Shown here piece by piece: positions 23,731 to 36,400 of a DNA stretch of 64,000 nt. Position numbers and translations under genes: made by a program. The DNA is taken from positions 52,061,878 to 52,125,877 of the forward strand of contig NC_057926.1 in NCBI RefSeq assembly GCF_018873765.1. Direction: 5' to 3'. The notes under the pieces are model-generated. The model saw only the letters and a list, made by a program, of their open reading frames with translations, ran no database searches and was not told where the DNA came from. Source of the stretch: Telopea speciosissima (lineage: Eukaryota > Streptophyta > Magnoliopsida > Proteales > Proteaceae). Within the stretch, counting starts at the first letter, position 1. Each line of letters opens with the position of its first letter.

Positions 23731-26700
23731 CTACGTATTCGGAGGTGTAAAGCATGTAAGAAATCGGTTAAGTTGTAAATAAAGCTAGTTTTGGAATTCA
23801 GTTGCAGTAGCTTTGCCACTAGTGGTTCGAGTCCTAACCACCACTGAATGCTGTTATGTTTTTTTTTTCTGGTTAATGGAAGGGATTCTTTCTTTTTTGT
23901 GGAAAGGGTTCCAATCATGTGTATTTATGGGAACAATATGTAGATTTATATAGATGCAAGCAATAATTTTAGAATGATTCTGCAGCTCTCTACTGTCATT
24001 GTTCTTAAGTACTTTGTCTTGTTTTAAACTGAATCACTGAACTTCAGTTTATCACAACCTTCCCAACTGGGAAAATTAGCCTGCAGTTTCACTGAACCAA
24101 GGCATGTTCTTAATGAGCGTAAGAGTGAGACTAAATCCATATATTCCATAATCAAGATCTCCAGCTAAAAGAAGGCTATAGTCAATTTTTCATGTGAGGT
24201 TGTTCATGCCTCAACCTATTGAAGACCGTACAGAAATAATGCAGCCTCACAAAGACTGAATACTAGAATCATTACATGGATCAGCCATTTCCCGGATCGG
24301 ATTCCCATTTTTGAATGCCTATGCAAGATAAAATTTGAATACTTTACAAACTAATTTAGTTTTTTTTTTTCACCATAGGTGAAAAAAGAATCTCTTTACC
24401 CATGGTGATTTGATGGTATGATCGGAAATGTCATCATTGACTTCCGTCCCCTATTGTTCAAGATCCAAAATACTCTTTCTCCAGCTCTATCAAAGGGTCA
24501 GATCCTCTAGATGAAGAGATCCTTTTTTACCATGAATAAAGAGAAGCTGGGTCCAAATAAATAAGCTCGAGTTGGACGGAAATTCAGGGTAGAAAATATC
24601 CCATTGGGGGAAGTATCTAGCTTTTAAGACAATGACTGAGGCTACTATATTAAAATTGTCCTTTCATTTTTTGAATTGTTTCAAGTTAACAACGGTTACT
24701 GTAGAAGGAGACGGAAGTGTTTAAACTAAGAGGGGATGAGTTGAGTCTAGTGTAAGGTACAGGGGGTGTCATGTAATTTACCCTTTCTATATTAAGGACT
24801 TGGGCATGGCATGGGAGAGATTGCTCGACCGGAAGAACATGTTGCATTATTTGGTTCTTGAATTGAACCATATCTACTTTGCTTAATTCAGCTTGGCTTG
24901 TAGACCTCCAACCAGTAGAGCTGTATTAAAGACGCGAACTAGGGGGGACCCAATCACTACTTTTTTAGCAAATGTTCTATGCATTGAAGATGATCCAGCT
25001 CCCCAACCCAGAAGTCTTGTTAAATTCATGGGCAATTTGATGCACTGATTATATCAAAGAGGTTTCATGGGAGCTGAAAGTGCAGTTATGATTCTTGATT
25101 AAACAGAGAATGTTTTGTACAAAGTACAAACAGAGAATCATCTTAATTTTACTATATATATATATCCTTTCTTACATTCAAGTCATCATTAATTTGGCTT
25201 CAATTCTATTACTTCTCTGAGTTGAACAGGGATGAAAGCAAGTCTAAGGGTGCACTTGTATGATCTCAACTCTCTTTGCAATGGTGCGAATGGTTTTGTT
25301 ATTCTGCTGATATTAAAAGCTTGAAATGTAGCAGCATGTTCAGTTGGTTTGAGTTCTTGTTTCTCACCCCCTCCTCCCAGACACACCTAGCATCCTTTCT
25401 AGTCAACAAGTGTTTCTACTTTTAATCATTGCTTGGGTTTTTTGTGCATTTTCTGCTAAACTTGAGAAATAATAAATCATCTGAAAATATTGAAAGTGAA
25501 ACAAGGTTGTGAAATTTACCAGTACATCTTTTCAAGCAATATATAATGTAATAGAGTATTGTCTGGCAAATGGAAAGAACAGACAAGATGAAGACTTATA
25601 GATACATATACTGAGGCTTTATGATGTAGTTCCAGCAACAACAAATCCAAGGGTCCAATTTAGTTCCAGTCTTTAGCCAGAAGAAAAAAAGAGTCAGATC
25701 CAATGTCCATGATTTCCCATCTTGCTCACCACCAATTGACACAGGTTTTCTTGGTGCTGCAGTCCTGGAACTGGTGGTTTTTTTGCTTCCACTAATCTTT
25801 CTTGGCTTCTATCTGCTCAACAATACTGCTGCATCTGACTTCATTTGTGAAGGCCCAGAGATCGTCTTTTCATTATGAAATTTTTTTCAAAATCAGTAGT
25901 TGAACGTGGATTAACAAGGTCCTTTTGACTCGTTTCTTTCAAAGGCATTTTAAACAGGGGAACGAATAAAACAAAGCCAAGATCAAATAAAACAGATCTG
26001 ATGTCATAAAGTTGTGATTGAGCCTTGGAAGTTTAGGAAAACAAGGAAAGCTTTATATGGATCTAATGACAAATTAATAGTCGCCTTGGTCGTGGAAGTA
26101 GAGGCTATTAAGAACAGGAAGAAAAAAAAAATCCTCTGCAGTGCCCTAATCTTGCAGTGTCTAGCAGTTTAGGCTGAGAGCTCGACACATGAAAGACATG
26201 ACATCCATCAGTGTCCGAAATCGAGAAATTACTTTCAGATTCAAGGATTTAGATGCAAAATAAAAGAAAATTTAGTAACCAAATATGGAATGAATTGGAG
26301 TTGGTAACATGGTTAATAATTACAAATGTTTATTTATTAGGTTTGAAATTTTCCCTTCCCTTCCCTTCAGTTTCCCTTGCAACCAAACAAAGCCTTCAAT
26401 TTTACTTGCAACCAACCATAGCCTAAAGGATATGCAAAATGAGATTAAAATGATAAAATCCTTCCAAGGCATGATGGACTAAGAAAAAAGCTTTCCTTCA
26501 CAGTGTATTCATCATACCATCCTAGGATTCACAAACCCCTATAGGGTTTTAGTATGTTTTCCAAAATACCCTCCTACGTACAGCTAAACCTTCACAATGA
26601 ATCGTGGCTGAAGGAAACTTGGTCCGTGGATTATTATAGACTTCACCTACTCATGATGATCCAAGCAATACTTGATAAATTTTTTTTTTTTTTTTTTTTT

Positions 26701-27400
26701 TTTGTGGTAATTCATTAACAAAGTTGGACCTAATATTTGTCTTAGTGATTTATGATGAGCCAAAACCTGGTTTTCGAACTGAGAGTTTTTCAGTGTTGCC
26801 AATACTGGCTCACATGAAAATAGCAGGATATGTCAAATGAATGACCAGACATGTCTGGATCGAAGTTTCAGTCAAGGGAGAAACGGTGGAGAATTTAGTA
26901 TAAGGATATGCTATCTATGTTTTGCTCTCTTTTCTTAATTGAAAAAAATGTAGGAAATGAACAGCAACCAAAAAAAAAAAATGATGATTACTTGTGAATA
27001 TTTGCAAAAGACAACAATATACATAATTCCTTGAATTATTTTTCTCAGATTTTCAGTAACTGTGCATACCCTAAATTTCAAATTTTCCCTCTCCTGCTCA
27101 TATGGTCTTCAATGAAAAAAATAATAAAAACCACATGAGCATGCCCCATTTTGCAAACACAGAATAATAGCTTGGGAAGTGTCCAAGCTCTCAATCTAAC
27201 CCAATTCCCACCACCCCAACCCTCCAGAAACCAAACACAACAAACTACTATGATATACAATTTTACAATTACACTACATCTCATTCACAGCTCACAAAAC
27301 ATGGTATCTGATTAACATACACCTCAGAAACACTGAGATCAGTGGAATAGTAGCCTGATCAGAGCCAAGGAAAAGCAACATTGTCAATGTTGTAGCTGTC
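23731..27400. other. Spacer between convergent ankyrin and VAC14 genes
   Basis: It covers the presumed 3' UTRs of both genes and 3 kb of mostly unrecognised DNA. There is a T-tract at 26680-26703 and a half MITE at 26231-26393. A stretch near 25680-25860 looks weakly coding on the minus strand but is interrupted by stops. Confidence 0.5.
26231..26393. mobile_element. Half of a GGCTCCGTTTGG-family MITE
   Basis: It shares gatgcaaaataaa, aatttagtaaccaaatatgg and the terminal ttgcaaccaaacaaagcc with the right half of the element at 62410-62753. The left half is missing. Confidence 0.5.
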
Positions 27401-30400
27401 CTACTGTCCTGGGCCTCTCCATGATGATCTTGAAGGAGGACGGCTCACTTCTGGAACAGGTGAAGGCCGGCGTGATTCTTCTGGTCTTTGCACCTCCTGC
27501 ACATTAATTTGTCAAAATCTGAGGGCCCCAAAAAATCCAAATACAGGTTACCTTGAAAAATTCTTTGTCAGAGAAGAACAAAAAGCAGACATAAAGAAAA
27601 TGGCATCAATAGAGACTATGCAGATCACGAAGCAGTTTAGTAGCATGTTAAGTTGTGGCAGTGCAAGATTCCAACAAACCTGTGATAAGGTAGACGAAGT
27701 GGAATTCCGGTATTGCATCTGCGATTTTACACGCATGCGATGTTGGTGCTGCATATGCTCAAACTGTTGCAGCAGTGGAGCAAAGTTGATCCCATTATGT
27801 GCATTTCCCGTATCCTGGTTTTTGTCACCATCCTCCATGATTTGTGATCCACTTGGCATCTGATGTAATATCTGGTTTGGGTTCCCTGATGATGTTCGCT
27901 TGAATTGATCACCACTAAAGGAGTAAGAAGGTACAGTCCTCAGTCGAGTCCGCAATATTTTGAAGGCCGAACTTTGCTGCATTGGATGAAATTATCACCA
28001 TTATTATTTTTATTTATTTATTTAAATTTTTTGTTTGGGGAGAGAGGTGTAAGCAAGTATTACAGTAACACCAACAGATGTGATTAAAATTTTTGGATCA
28101 GAATTTATACTGTCAACAGTTTTACATGTACTATGAAAATTATAAGCCTTTCTAAAATCTTAGAAATTACAATTGGATCTCATTATTAAAATCACTAAGA
28201 ACCAATTGATCAGAATTTCAGCAAAGCTTTGCAATGGGATCTGACAGTTTTTGTGTACATATAAAATCAGATCAAATCCAAGAAAGGGGGCAGGGGCGGG
28301 GGTTGGGGGGGGGGGGGGGGGAGGTTTCCAAATTTATCCAAAAAATTAGGAACCTTATCTATTTGATTCGTTTCAACAAATCTCATAAAAACAAGTTGTG
28401 CTTGTACTTGAAAACTCACAAGTCTAAGTTAGTTTCAAGGCGCACGAAAGAGGGAGAGAGTGGCAGTCCTACAAATGTTAGTCTGAGGATGAATTAACAT
28501 CTCCCAGCCCTAGCATTCCACGCCTCAAATTAACAATAGAGAGTTGGTTAATTACAAAAAGGAAAACAATTGAATTAAAATAAATAAAAAAAAAGCAGAG
28601 GGGGGGAAGAGAAGAAAGAGCTCTTCAGACTTGCCTGAGGTAACAACATCAGGAGACCATACAATGCTTTCAACAACCATATGTATCTTCCAGGTTCAAG
28701 AAGCTGAAACATCCACAAAATCAGTTAACAAAAAGAAAATCTGAATTTCAGGGAGAAGATAAATGAGCAATGGAATTCAATAAGCATTTCCTGAGACCAT
28801 AGTTTAAAAAATAATTCATATAGGTACCACAGGACAAGCAGCATGACCAATTTCAATTGATTACTTAAAAAGTTAGACTATTTTAAACTAAAGAAATCTA
28901 CACTGGTTCAGGAGGAACTTTGGTCCTATTATGAGTCCATCAAGGGGAAAAGCTAAATAACACAACTTATTCATCTAAAACAACATTTAAATCCTGGAAC
29001 TCAGTAGTCAGTTACTTCAGAAGACACATGACATCTTGATCGTCATTCCTTACATGTTATGTACTATACTTGGTGCCAAAAAAAAGTACCTAATACTACA
29101 CAAGAACATTAGCAATCAAATTTAAACATTAGGGATCCAGCTTCCTTCTCGAAAACTAAGATGGTGGATTTGTTTAAGTAGTAGTATGAAGCAGATCAAT
29201 CGGAGGATCTGCTGGTGGTAGGTTAGATCAATGGAAGATAAGGAGAAAAAGAGAGGGGAAGAACAGATTATGGGTGAAAGAAAAGAGAGAAGAAAGAAAG
29301 CCCCTAGTCGTGGAGAGAGGAAGGAGGCAACAACCTCAATTTCACAGCCAAATTAACTCTATTCCATTTGTTCAATCGTTGGGAGGACTATGCCCAATAC
29401 AACTTATTAAATAGAACTGAAAACAAAACAAAACAAAATTAAAATTAAATCTAATTCCTTAGCCGCATGCTAATTTCGAGTGTCCTAAAACAACTAAAAT
29501 ATTAAATAATAAAAAACAAAGAGACTTCCCAAAAGAGTCCTAAGCTAAATCAGAACTAACCTTATCTCCTCCAACTGGGTCCCACAAATAGTATAAATTT
29601 TATCCAACAAGATGACCCACTACAAATACTATCTAAATAAAATACTAATTTCATGCACCCCAATGGACCTAAAATTTGGGCCTCATAATTGAGCTCATTA
29701 CAGATAAAACATTAAAAACAAAAGCACATAACTAAGTACTATCAAAACAGGCCCTAATATTGCACCACAACTGCATTACAGTATGCATGATCCTATGCAC
29801 CTAAGATAATACTTAATAAAGAATTGTCTGATAACACCTCTATAGGTGCATTTAGAACATGTAACCTTCTTCAGATTGCCTCTCGTCTTATTCCCAATAG
29901 TTCTTAAGTCATGGGTAAAAGAAGGTTTTCAAAATTATTTGGAAATGAATTACCATTATGTCATTTCAAGAGTTGTAATTATCCTACACGCTTTTTGAGT
30001 ACAAATGTAAAAAGACATGTTTTACCCTTACTAAAATAAAAAAACTGTGTTAAAATAAGAGGACAAAAAAATAAGGTTATAAATAATCTGACACCTTAAG
30101 GGGTATGAGAAAATCCCTTTAATCAAATAGGATCCTAAAGACCCAATCAGGTGGTTTATTACTGACTAAAATAGTGGGGATAGCATTAACTGAAGGAATG
30201 ACCAATCCAAGGGCCAAAACATATCATGTGAGTAGTCCAGGGTGATTACTGACCAAGTGGTCACATTAAAGAATTACCCTAGGAGTTGGGCAGTTGTTCT
30301 TGAATCCTATTCACTTCTCACATACCAACAGACCAACCTAGATGGAGCTCATGAAGAACATAATTCATGAAATAATTTACTAAAACAGGATTTTATTAGA

Positions 30401-33400
30401 GGGTTTTTCCTCTGTTTCCCCTCCCCCCAACTGTACTATTAAAAAGCATCATGAAATATGAGTGGCATTTTTTTCTTGTCATTTTACAATAGCAGGTCAA
30501 CAATAATCCTTAAAAGAAAAAACCAGCAACATGGTGTAGAGGGCTTTGATCTGGCTCCTGCTTTGGTAGATTGTCCTAATGAATACAAGGAATGGTTCCT
30601 CAAAATTGCAGATTATTACAATTTCCAGATTAAGAAATATCATCGATTCACTAAAATAGCAAAGTGGCTGAAAACAAAATTCCAGAATTAGAAACAACAG
30701 GGATTAGTAGCTGCAAGGAGAATGATAACTGGAATCTATCTCAATAGAAATTAAGAATGGGATTAGTAGCTACAGGAAAACAAAATAGCAAAAACAGATG
30801 GAAATTGAAACTAGTAACAAACTTTAGAAACCAAAGGCAAAGATGGTGTAGTTGCTGGACTTAGATGAAAACAAAGAACTGCTAACCATAAGATCGACGA
30901 AATAGTTTGGTGGCTATTCCAAGTTCCAACCCTAGGATAGGATCTGAAACTGAGAAGAAGACAACAGATGTTAATGGACAGAAACAGTAAATAAAAGAGT
31001 AAACAGAATTAAAGAAGGAAACTGATATAAACAAGTTATAGGAAAGGGGTAGATTTGACCTTGAAGAGGAAGAAGGGAAAAAGAAGGATATGTTAGGCCT
31101 CTCACCTAACTGTGGATAAGGAATCCCACTAACTCCAGCCTTGGCATCCACGAAGGTTTCCCTATTGCATCTATGATTCTATAGTAGAGCAGTTCTGATT
31201 TCTGAGTCCCACAGAATCATGCTCTGTCTCTCACTGAACTCAAACAAGCTCGAGGCTAAATTGTTTCTCAAGTCATTGGGGTAGTGTGATCATAGTTGTC
31301 ATGGCGTCGCCATGGCGCGACGCCATGGCGTCCTGGCGCTGGAGAGGGCTGCATGGCTACCTACGCCATGGCGACCCTCTTTGATTTCTTCTTCCTGACT
31401 CTCTTTCCCTCTTGATTTCTTCTTCCTGTCTTGATTTCTTCTTCCTCTTGATTTCTTCTTTCCTCTTCAATTTCTTTCGATTTCTTCTTGATTTCTTCTT
31501 CCTGTCTTCTTCCTCTTGATTTCTTCTTCCTGTCTTCTTTCCTTTAACTTCTGAATAAAACTTGAGAAACAATGAAAAATAAGCAAAATAGGAAACTCCT
31601 ATTTATGGTAGGAAAACTCTTTTAACTTCATTGAAATAAGCAAAATAGAAACTCCTATTTATGAGGAAAATCCTTACAACTGAAGTATTCTTCAAAACTT
31701 TAACAAAATAGAAACTAGGGGCTGGAATGTAGGGCACCAATCCAATCTTCTAGAAACACAACTAAAAAAGATCCACTAGAGAGATGGTCTGGTTTGTTGA
31801 TTGCCTTTTTGTTCTTTTGAACTGAATTACCCAACCCCAAAAAAAGATCCACTAGAGAGCAAATCAAAAGCTTTTTGTGAATTATATTCGATGACCGGGA
31901 AAAAAAAATCTTTCAAAGAAGAGATCTTAATGTCCCTTTCTACATGGACCAACTTCAAAGAAATTAAGTACATTGTCAAATGTTTCACAAAGAAGCCAGA
32001 GGCTAGATCACTATGCTGAGCACTCAGATATCCAAACAATCAGGACCATGACACAGTAAATGACAGAAGAAAGAAAGATATCGTTTTATAAACCCGCAAA
32101 GCCAAGTCTCAGGTATAAGTTGGTTGCTTTGGATATGAGAAGTCATGAGTAAAACTCCCACCCACCCATTACCAATTATTTTGTATAATTTCAATAGTCT
32201 AAACAGTGAAAACAATCCAACCATTTGAACCCCAAATGTCCATTCACCACTCAACTGGTTGAACTCATGAGAGGTGTTGACCTAAGATCTAATTGTTGGC
32301 TATTTGCAGTCAACAGTCTGAAATGGCCTGATACCGTAATTGCAAAGTTCATGCAAAGCCTAACACCATGCATTTTTAGATCACGATACCTTTTTCTATA
32401 ATGAACTTAATATTCTTATCATAGAGTAACCCCACTCACTCTGGCATGCTTGACAGCTAATTCTGTCCAAAGTTACCAATAAGCGGGATCTTTGTGTAGC
32501 TTGACTCAGGCTTATCAGATTAGGGTTTCCTCAAAATTGACTTAGCTCAGGCTCAGCTTGTCCCACTATTTTGTAATAATGGCCCTATTTAGGCCCCAAA
32601 TTTGCAAGCAGACATATCCATACTATAACCTAAAATCATTAAGATTAAGGGAAATCAACTATTAAGCCTGGAATTAGTATCAGGCAAAAAGTGTACTAAG
32701 ATTTACAATGTTATGTATTACAAACATAATACAACACCCTAACATGCAAACCGACCCTATCTCTGTCGAGGAATGGCTTAGAAGCTGGAAAGTGGAAACT
32801 GAAGTAAGGCTCAGCTAAAGGCAAGCCAAGCTAGCAGAGCTACTTGAAAGCCCTAATTACAAGTCCGCCACTAAAATATACATTCAAAAATTCTCTAATT
32901 GCTATGTTAAAATGAGTTCTTACAAATGCATCAAAGTTATATTTTCCATTGCGTTCCATCATTGATAAATCACTATCTCCAATAGAATCAGCATCCATCG
33001 GGAACTGACAATCATACTGGTACGCCGTAATGCTAAATTCTTCCTTGGTTATACTAATTCTGAATTTCACCTTCAAGGTGAACATAACAGACAAAGTCAA
33101 ATTGAATAAGCCCCACTAATCAGTAATTAATATAGTTGGAAGGCAGAATTTTTTGCAATGACCTTAAATGTTGTTCCGTTGCTGCCAAAAATTCTAAAAT
33201 AGAATGTCCTTGCTAGAATTAGGAAAAAAATGTTACAATGGTCAATAATACTCCACTAAGTATTATCCAAGACCCCTAAATCAAACCCTCAGAGCATCAG
33301 CATCTTGAAATGCAAACGTTTCCATGTGTTCTCCTTTGTTGAACACCCCCCCGGCCCCCGTTCTCCAAACAAGCATATGAAGGTCAATTCTACTAACTTG

Positions 33401-36400
33401 TGAGAACGTATATGGAGACACACAACTGGGGCAAAGCTATCGTCTTGTTCTAACCGATCTCAATATAGGTGGTTTTTTATGGATTGCCATTTCAAGTACT
33501 GCTCCTATTGGACTTCTTATATCAGGATATGGATCGAATAATAAATATTCTTTTTCGGGTGGTCTACGAGCTGCTGCCCTGAGTCGTTCACCCTCCCAAC
33601 CGTCAACAGCTTTTACAAGCTGCCTCGCGTTGCTTAGAGGAAAGGAATTTGAGGCTTCGAGCCGGAACACAAGGCCTCGCTATATTTTGAATTTATAGTT
33701 TCTTTCTTATAAATAAATAAAAAAGATTATATTTTTAATTTTTTATATTTTTTTAATATTTAAAGAGGAAGACGAAACACAACGAAAGAGGGAGCAATTT
33801 TCCCATAAAAGGCGGCAAGGGTCCCATTTTTTCCAGGTAAGTATGGTTACCGGGTTCGTTTTACAATATTTCGTATGACGCAGACAGAACCTTAGGGGAC
33901 TCGTCAGCTGTTCCCCAGCCCGTCCCAATGTTGACCTTCAGATGAAGAAGGTTCCTCTTGAACTCAGCTAACAAAAAGAGGAACTCACTTCACTAAAGGT
34001 TTCAACTCGTCAGTCAGAGGTATAATGAACTAAATTTCTGTGTTGAAACAAGATAAACTACAGAGAGGCAACAGACCTGCAATCTGAGATAAGCAAATAT
34101 TGGCGTCTCCAGCAAGCGAATTAATTTGTCCAGCTGGACTAGAAATTTGACATTGATATCTTCCTCCCCCAGAGACTGAATGACAGAACTTGCATGCTCG
34201 TATGCCTGTCAACAAAGACTACATGAATTAAGAGCAGCATAAATGATACCCAATGCAAGATGGAACTTGAACCACAACAAAATATGTACCTGAGCTAATA
34301 AGCAAAGACTCATTGTTGCCATTGGTGAATGGCACCAAGAAGAATACAATGAGACAAATAAGTCCTTCCCGGCAGGATTCACTAGAGACTGTTTTAAGAG
34401 ATGTCTCAGGTCAGATAATTCAGATGATGTAAGTAAAATCAAATTCAGAGCCTGAACCATCACAGATGCAAAATCCAAGCCTGCTTCTCCTTCAAGGATA
34501 GCCGAAAGTTCCCGGTAAACACGTTCGGCATCCAAAAGCACACAAAGTCGGCGGATTATTAGAGCACCACGCCTGGAAAAAACACACATGAAATTTTCAT
34601 TGAAAATACCAAGATGCATTACTCATTTGATTTTAAACCAGGAGTTTATAAAGATGGAATCTAAAATATCAAAAAAGAAATGCAGATATGAAAGAAAAAA
34701 ACTCACTTCTCAAGAAGTGAGTGATCAACCCGGAAGTTATGTACTAGGAAAACAACAAGATGTCGGAAATGTGGAGCATCTCTCGCTATACATGCATGGA
34801 CCTCAAGTACCAGGAGCACTACCTGTGGATAGAAAAGAATGGAAGCATTTTTGGATGGATTTTAAGAAACGGATGGTGAATATTGTCACAACTGAAATTT
34901 CATAAACAAGGAAATACAAGAGCAAGAGCTTGATAGTAACAATGCTCATGCACCAGTTTAAACCAAATACGGATCAATTGCAGAAAAGATAAAAATAACA
35001 GCCAGAGAAATAAGAACAATTTATATTAATTCATTGCACCATCTCAGCAAGCAAGGTTCACATTGGCACATGAAGGTGTAGTTAGTTGGAGAAGTTGCAA
35101 ATAAGGATACTTCAACGTGAAGAAAGCGGAGAACTGGATAATTCTATTTGGAGTTTATGGTATTATTTTCATAAACCAAAAAAAAACGACAAAGCCTGAG
35201 TCAATGTCTCGATGAAGATTTGAGTAAATTCAACCATTATCAATACCAAGCTAGACTAATTCTTTATAAACTATTTTCCCTCCAAATTTCCAATTATCCA
35301 TTAACCACCAACATTTAGATGCAAAACCATCACTACAACAAAATTAATTGAGCAAGTTTAGAACAGAAAAAAATGGAACAAGCAGATAAGAATGAGAGCA
35401 TTATTACCGTTTGCAATGAAACCATGATAGAATAGACAATAATCTCGTGCAACATCCATGAATACAAGTGATGTGGCTGCTAATAACAGTACAGATGAGT
35501 ATGGATCTCCTTTTGTCATTAGGAGCCTGGTCAACAGTATGGTCGTAGGTTAGTTTTGAAATTTTTTTTTTGTATTTTTGTTATTTCAATCCTATTTGCT
35601 GTCCTACAATTACTACGTATTAGTTTGTACTTTTCCTGTTCAGTTTATTATTGTTTCTAAGGAGTCCAAGTTGGATTAGGATTATTCTACAGATGGCAGC
35701 AGGTGCATTCAGTCTAGTTCCAGTCTCAGTTTCAGGTCAATCTTGGGAATTCCAAATCAGGGTTTGATTGTATCCTGTGTTAACTCTACAAATAGATATA
35801 AGGCTTTAGGACAAACCCACGATTTCTAATTCTAATAAAGTCCAGTTTTTTTAACTGGTTTACCATAGGAGAGTATGACACCCTAATTTGGTGGATTCCA
35901 AGGGTGTCTGGCAGGCAGATTCCTGTTCTATATCTCTCTTCTATTTTTTTATCTTGTTTCTTCCATTCTCAGGTCAGCATTCTTATCCTCCACAAGCTTG
36001 CAGTGGCTACATCTCTCTTGTTACAGATCAGAAATCATTCAAATTGCATAGCTCAGTTTCCATTCATATTTTCTATTGAATTCTATCCTGGAATTTTAGT
36101 TTGACTGCTTATAATCCCCTTCAATTGCTGCTACCTGCCCTGTTTTCCAAGTGCCACTAGGAATAGCCGTCACACCACCTACCTGCTCTCAGATCTCTGA
36201 GATCTTTTGCAAGGCTAATAGTACCCATTGAAATGAGTATTCAACCTGAGTTTCAGGTCCTTCTGATCTTTTCTATTTCAAGTTCCAAATTTTCCCCCAT
36301 AATCCTTCTAATCTGATCTACACAGTTGATTCTCTGTTAATCCCTATTATTCTCTATTGCTGAGATCCTATACTGCAAATCCTCCTTGAGGATCGAATCT

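Larger units (their letters stand above)
28704..34076 (-). other. Longest VAC14 intron (5.4 kb) with inserts
   Basis: The intron runs from the GT after 34077 to the AG before 28703. It holds the organelle-like segment at 33438-33970, the GCCATGGCG palindrome and CT-rich minisatellite at 31290-31545, and otherwise AT-rich unrecognised DNA. Confidence 0.85.

Noticed and set aside
23798..23850. Box B-like ggttcgagtcc after the ankyrin gene
   Set aside because: No acceptor or D-arm is present. It is at most a scrap of an Au-like SINE.
25680..25860. Weakly coding-looking minus-strand stretch (RTAAPRKPVSIGGEQDGKSW)
   Set aside because: Stops and frame breaks interrupt it, there are no matching exons nearby and I do not recognise the product.
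27600..27863. Cys-rich plus-strand frame
   Set aside because: It lies opposite VAC14 exon 18 and has no homology of its own.
34588..34905. 105-codon plus-strand frame
   Set aside because: It is the antisense shadow of VAC14 exon 14 (34707-34822).
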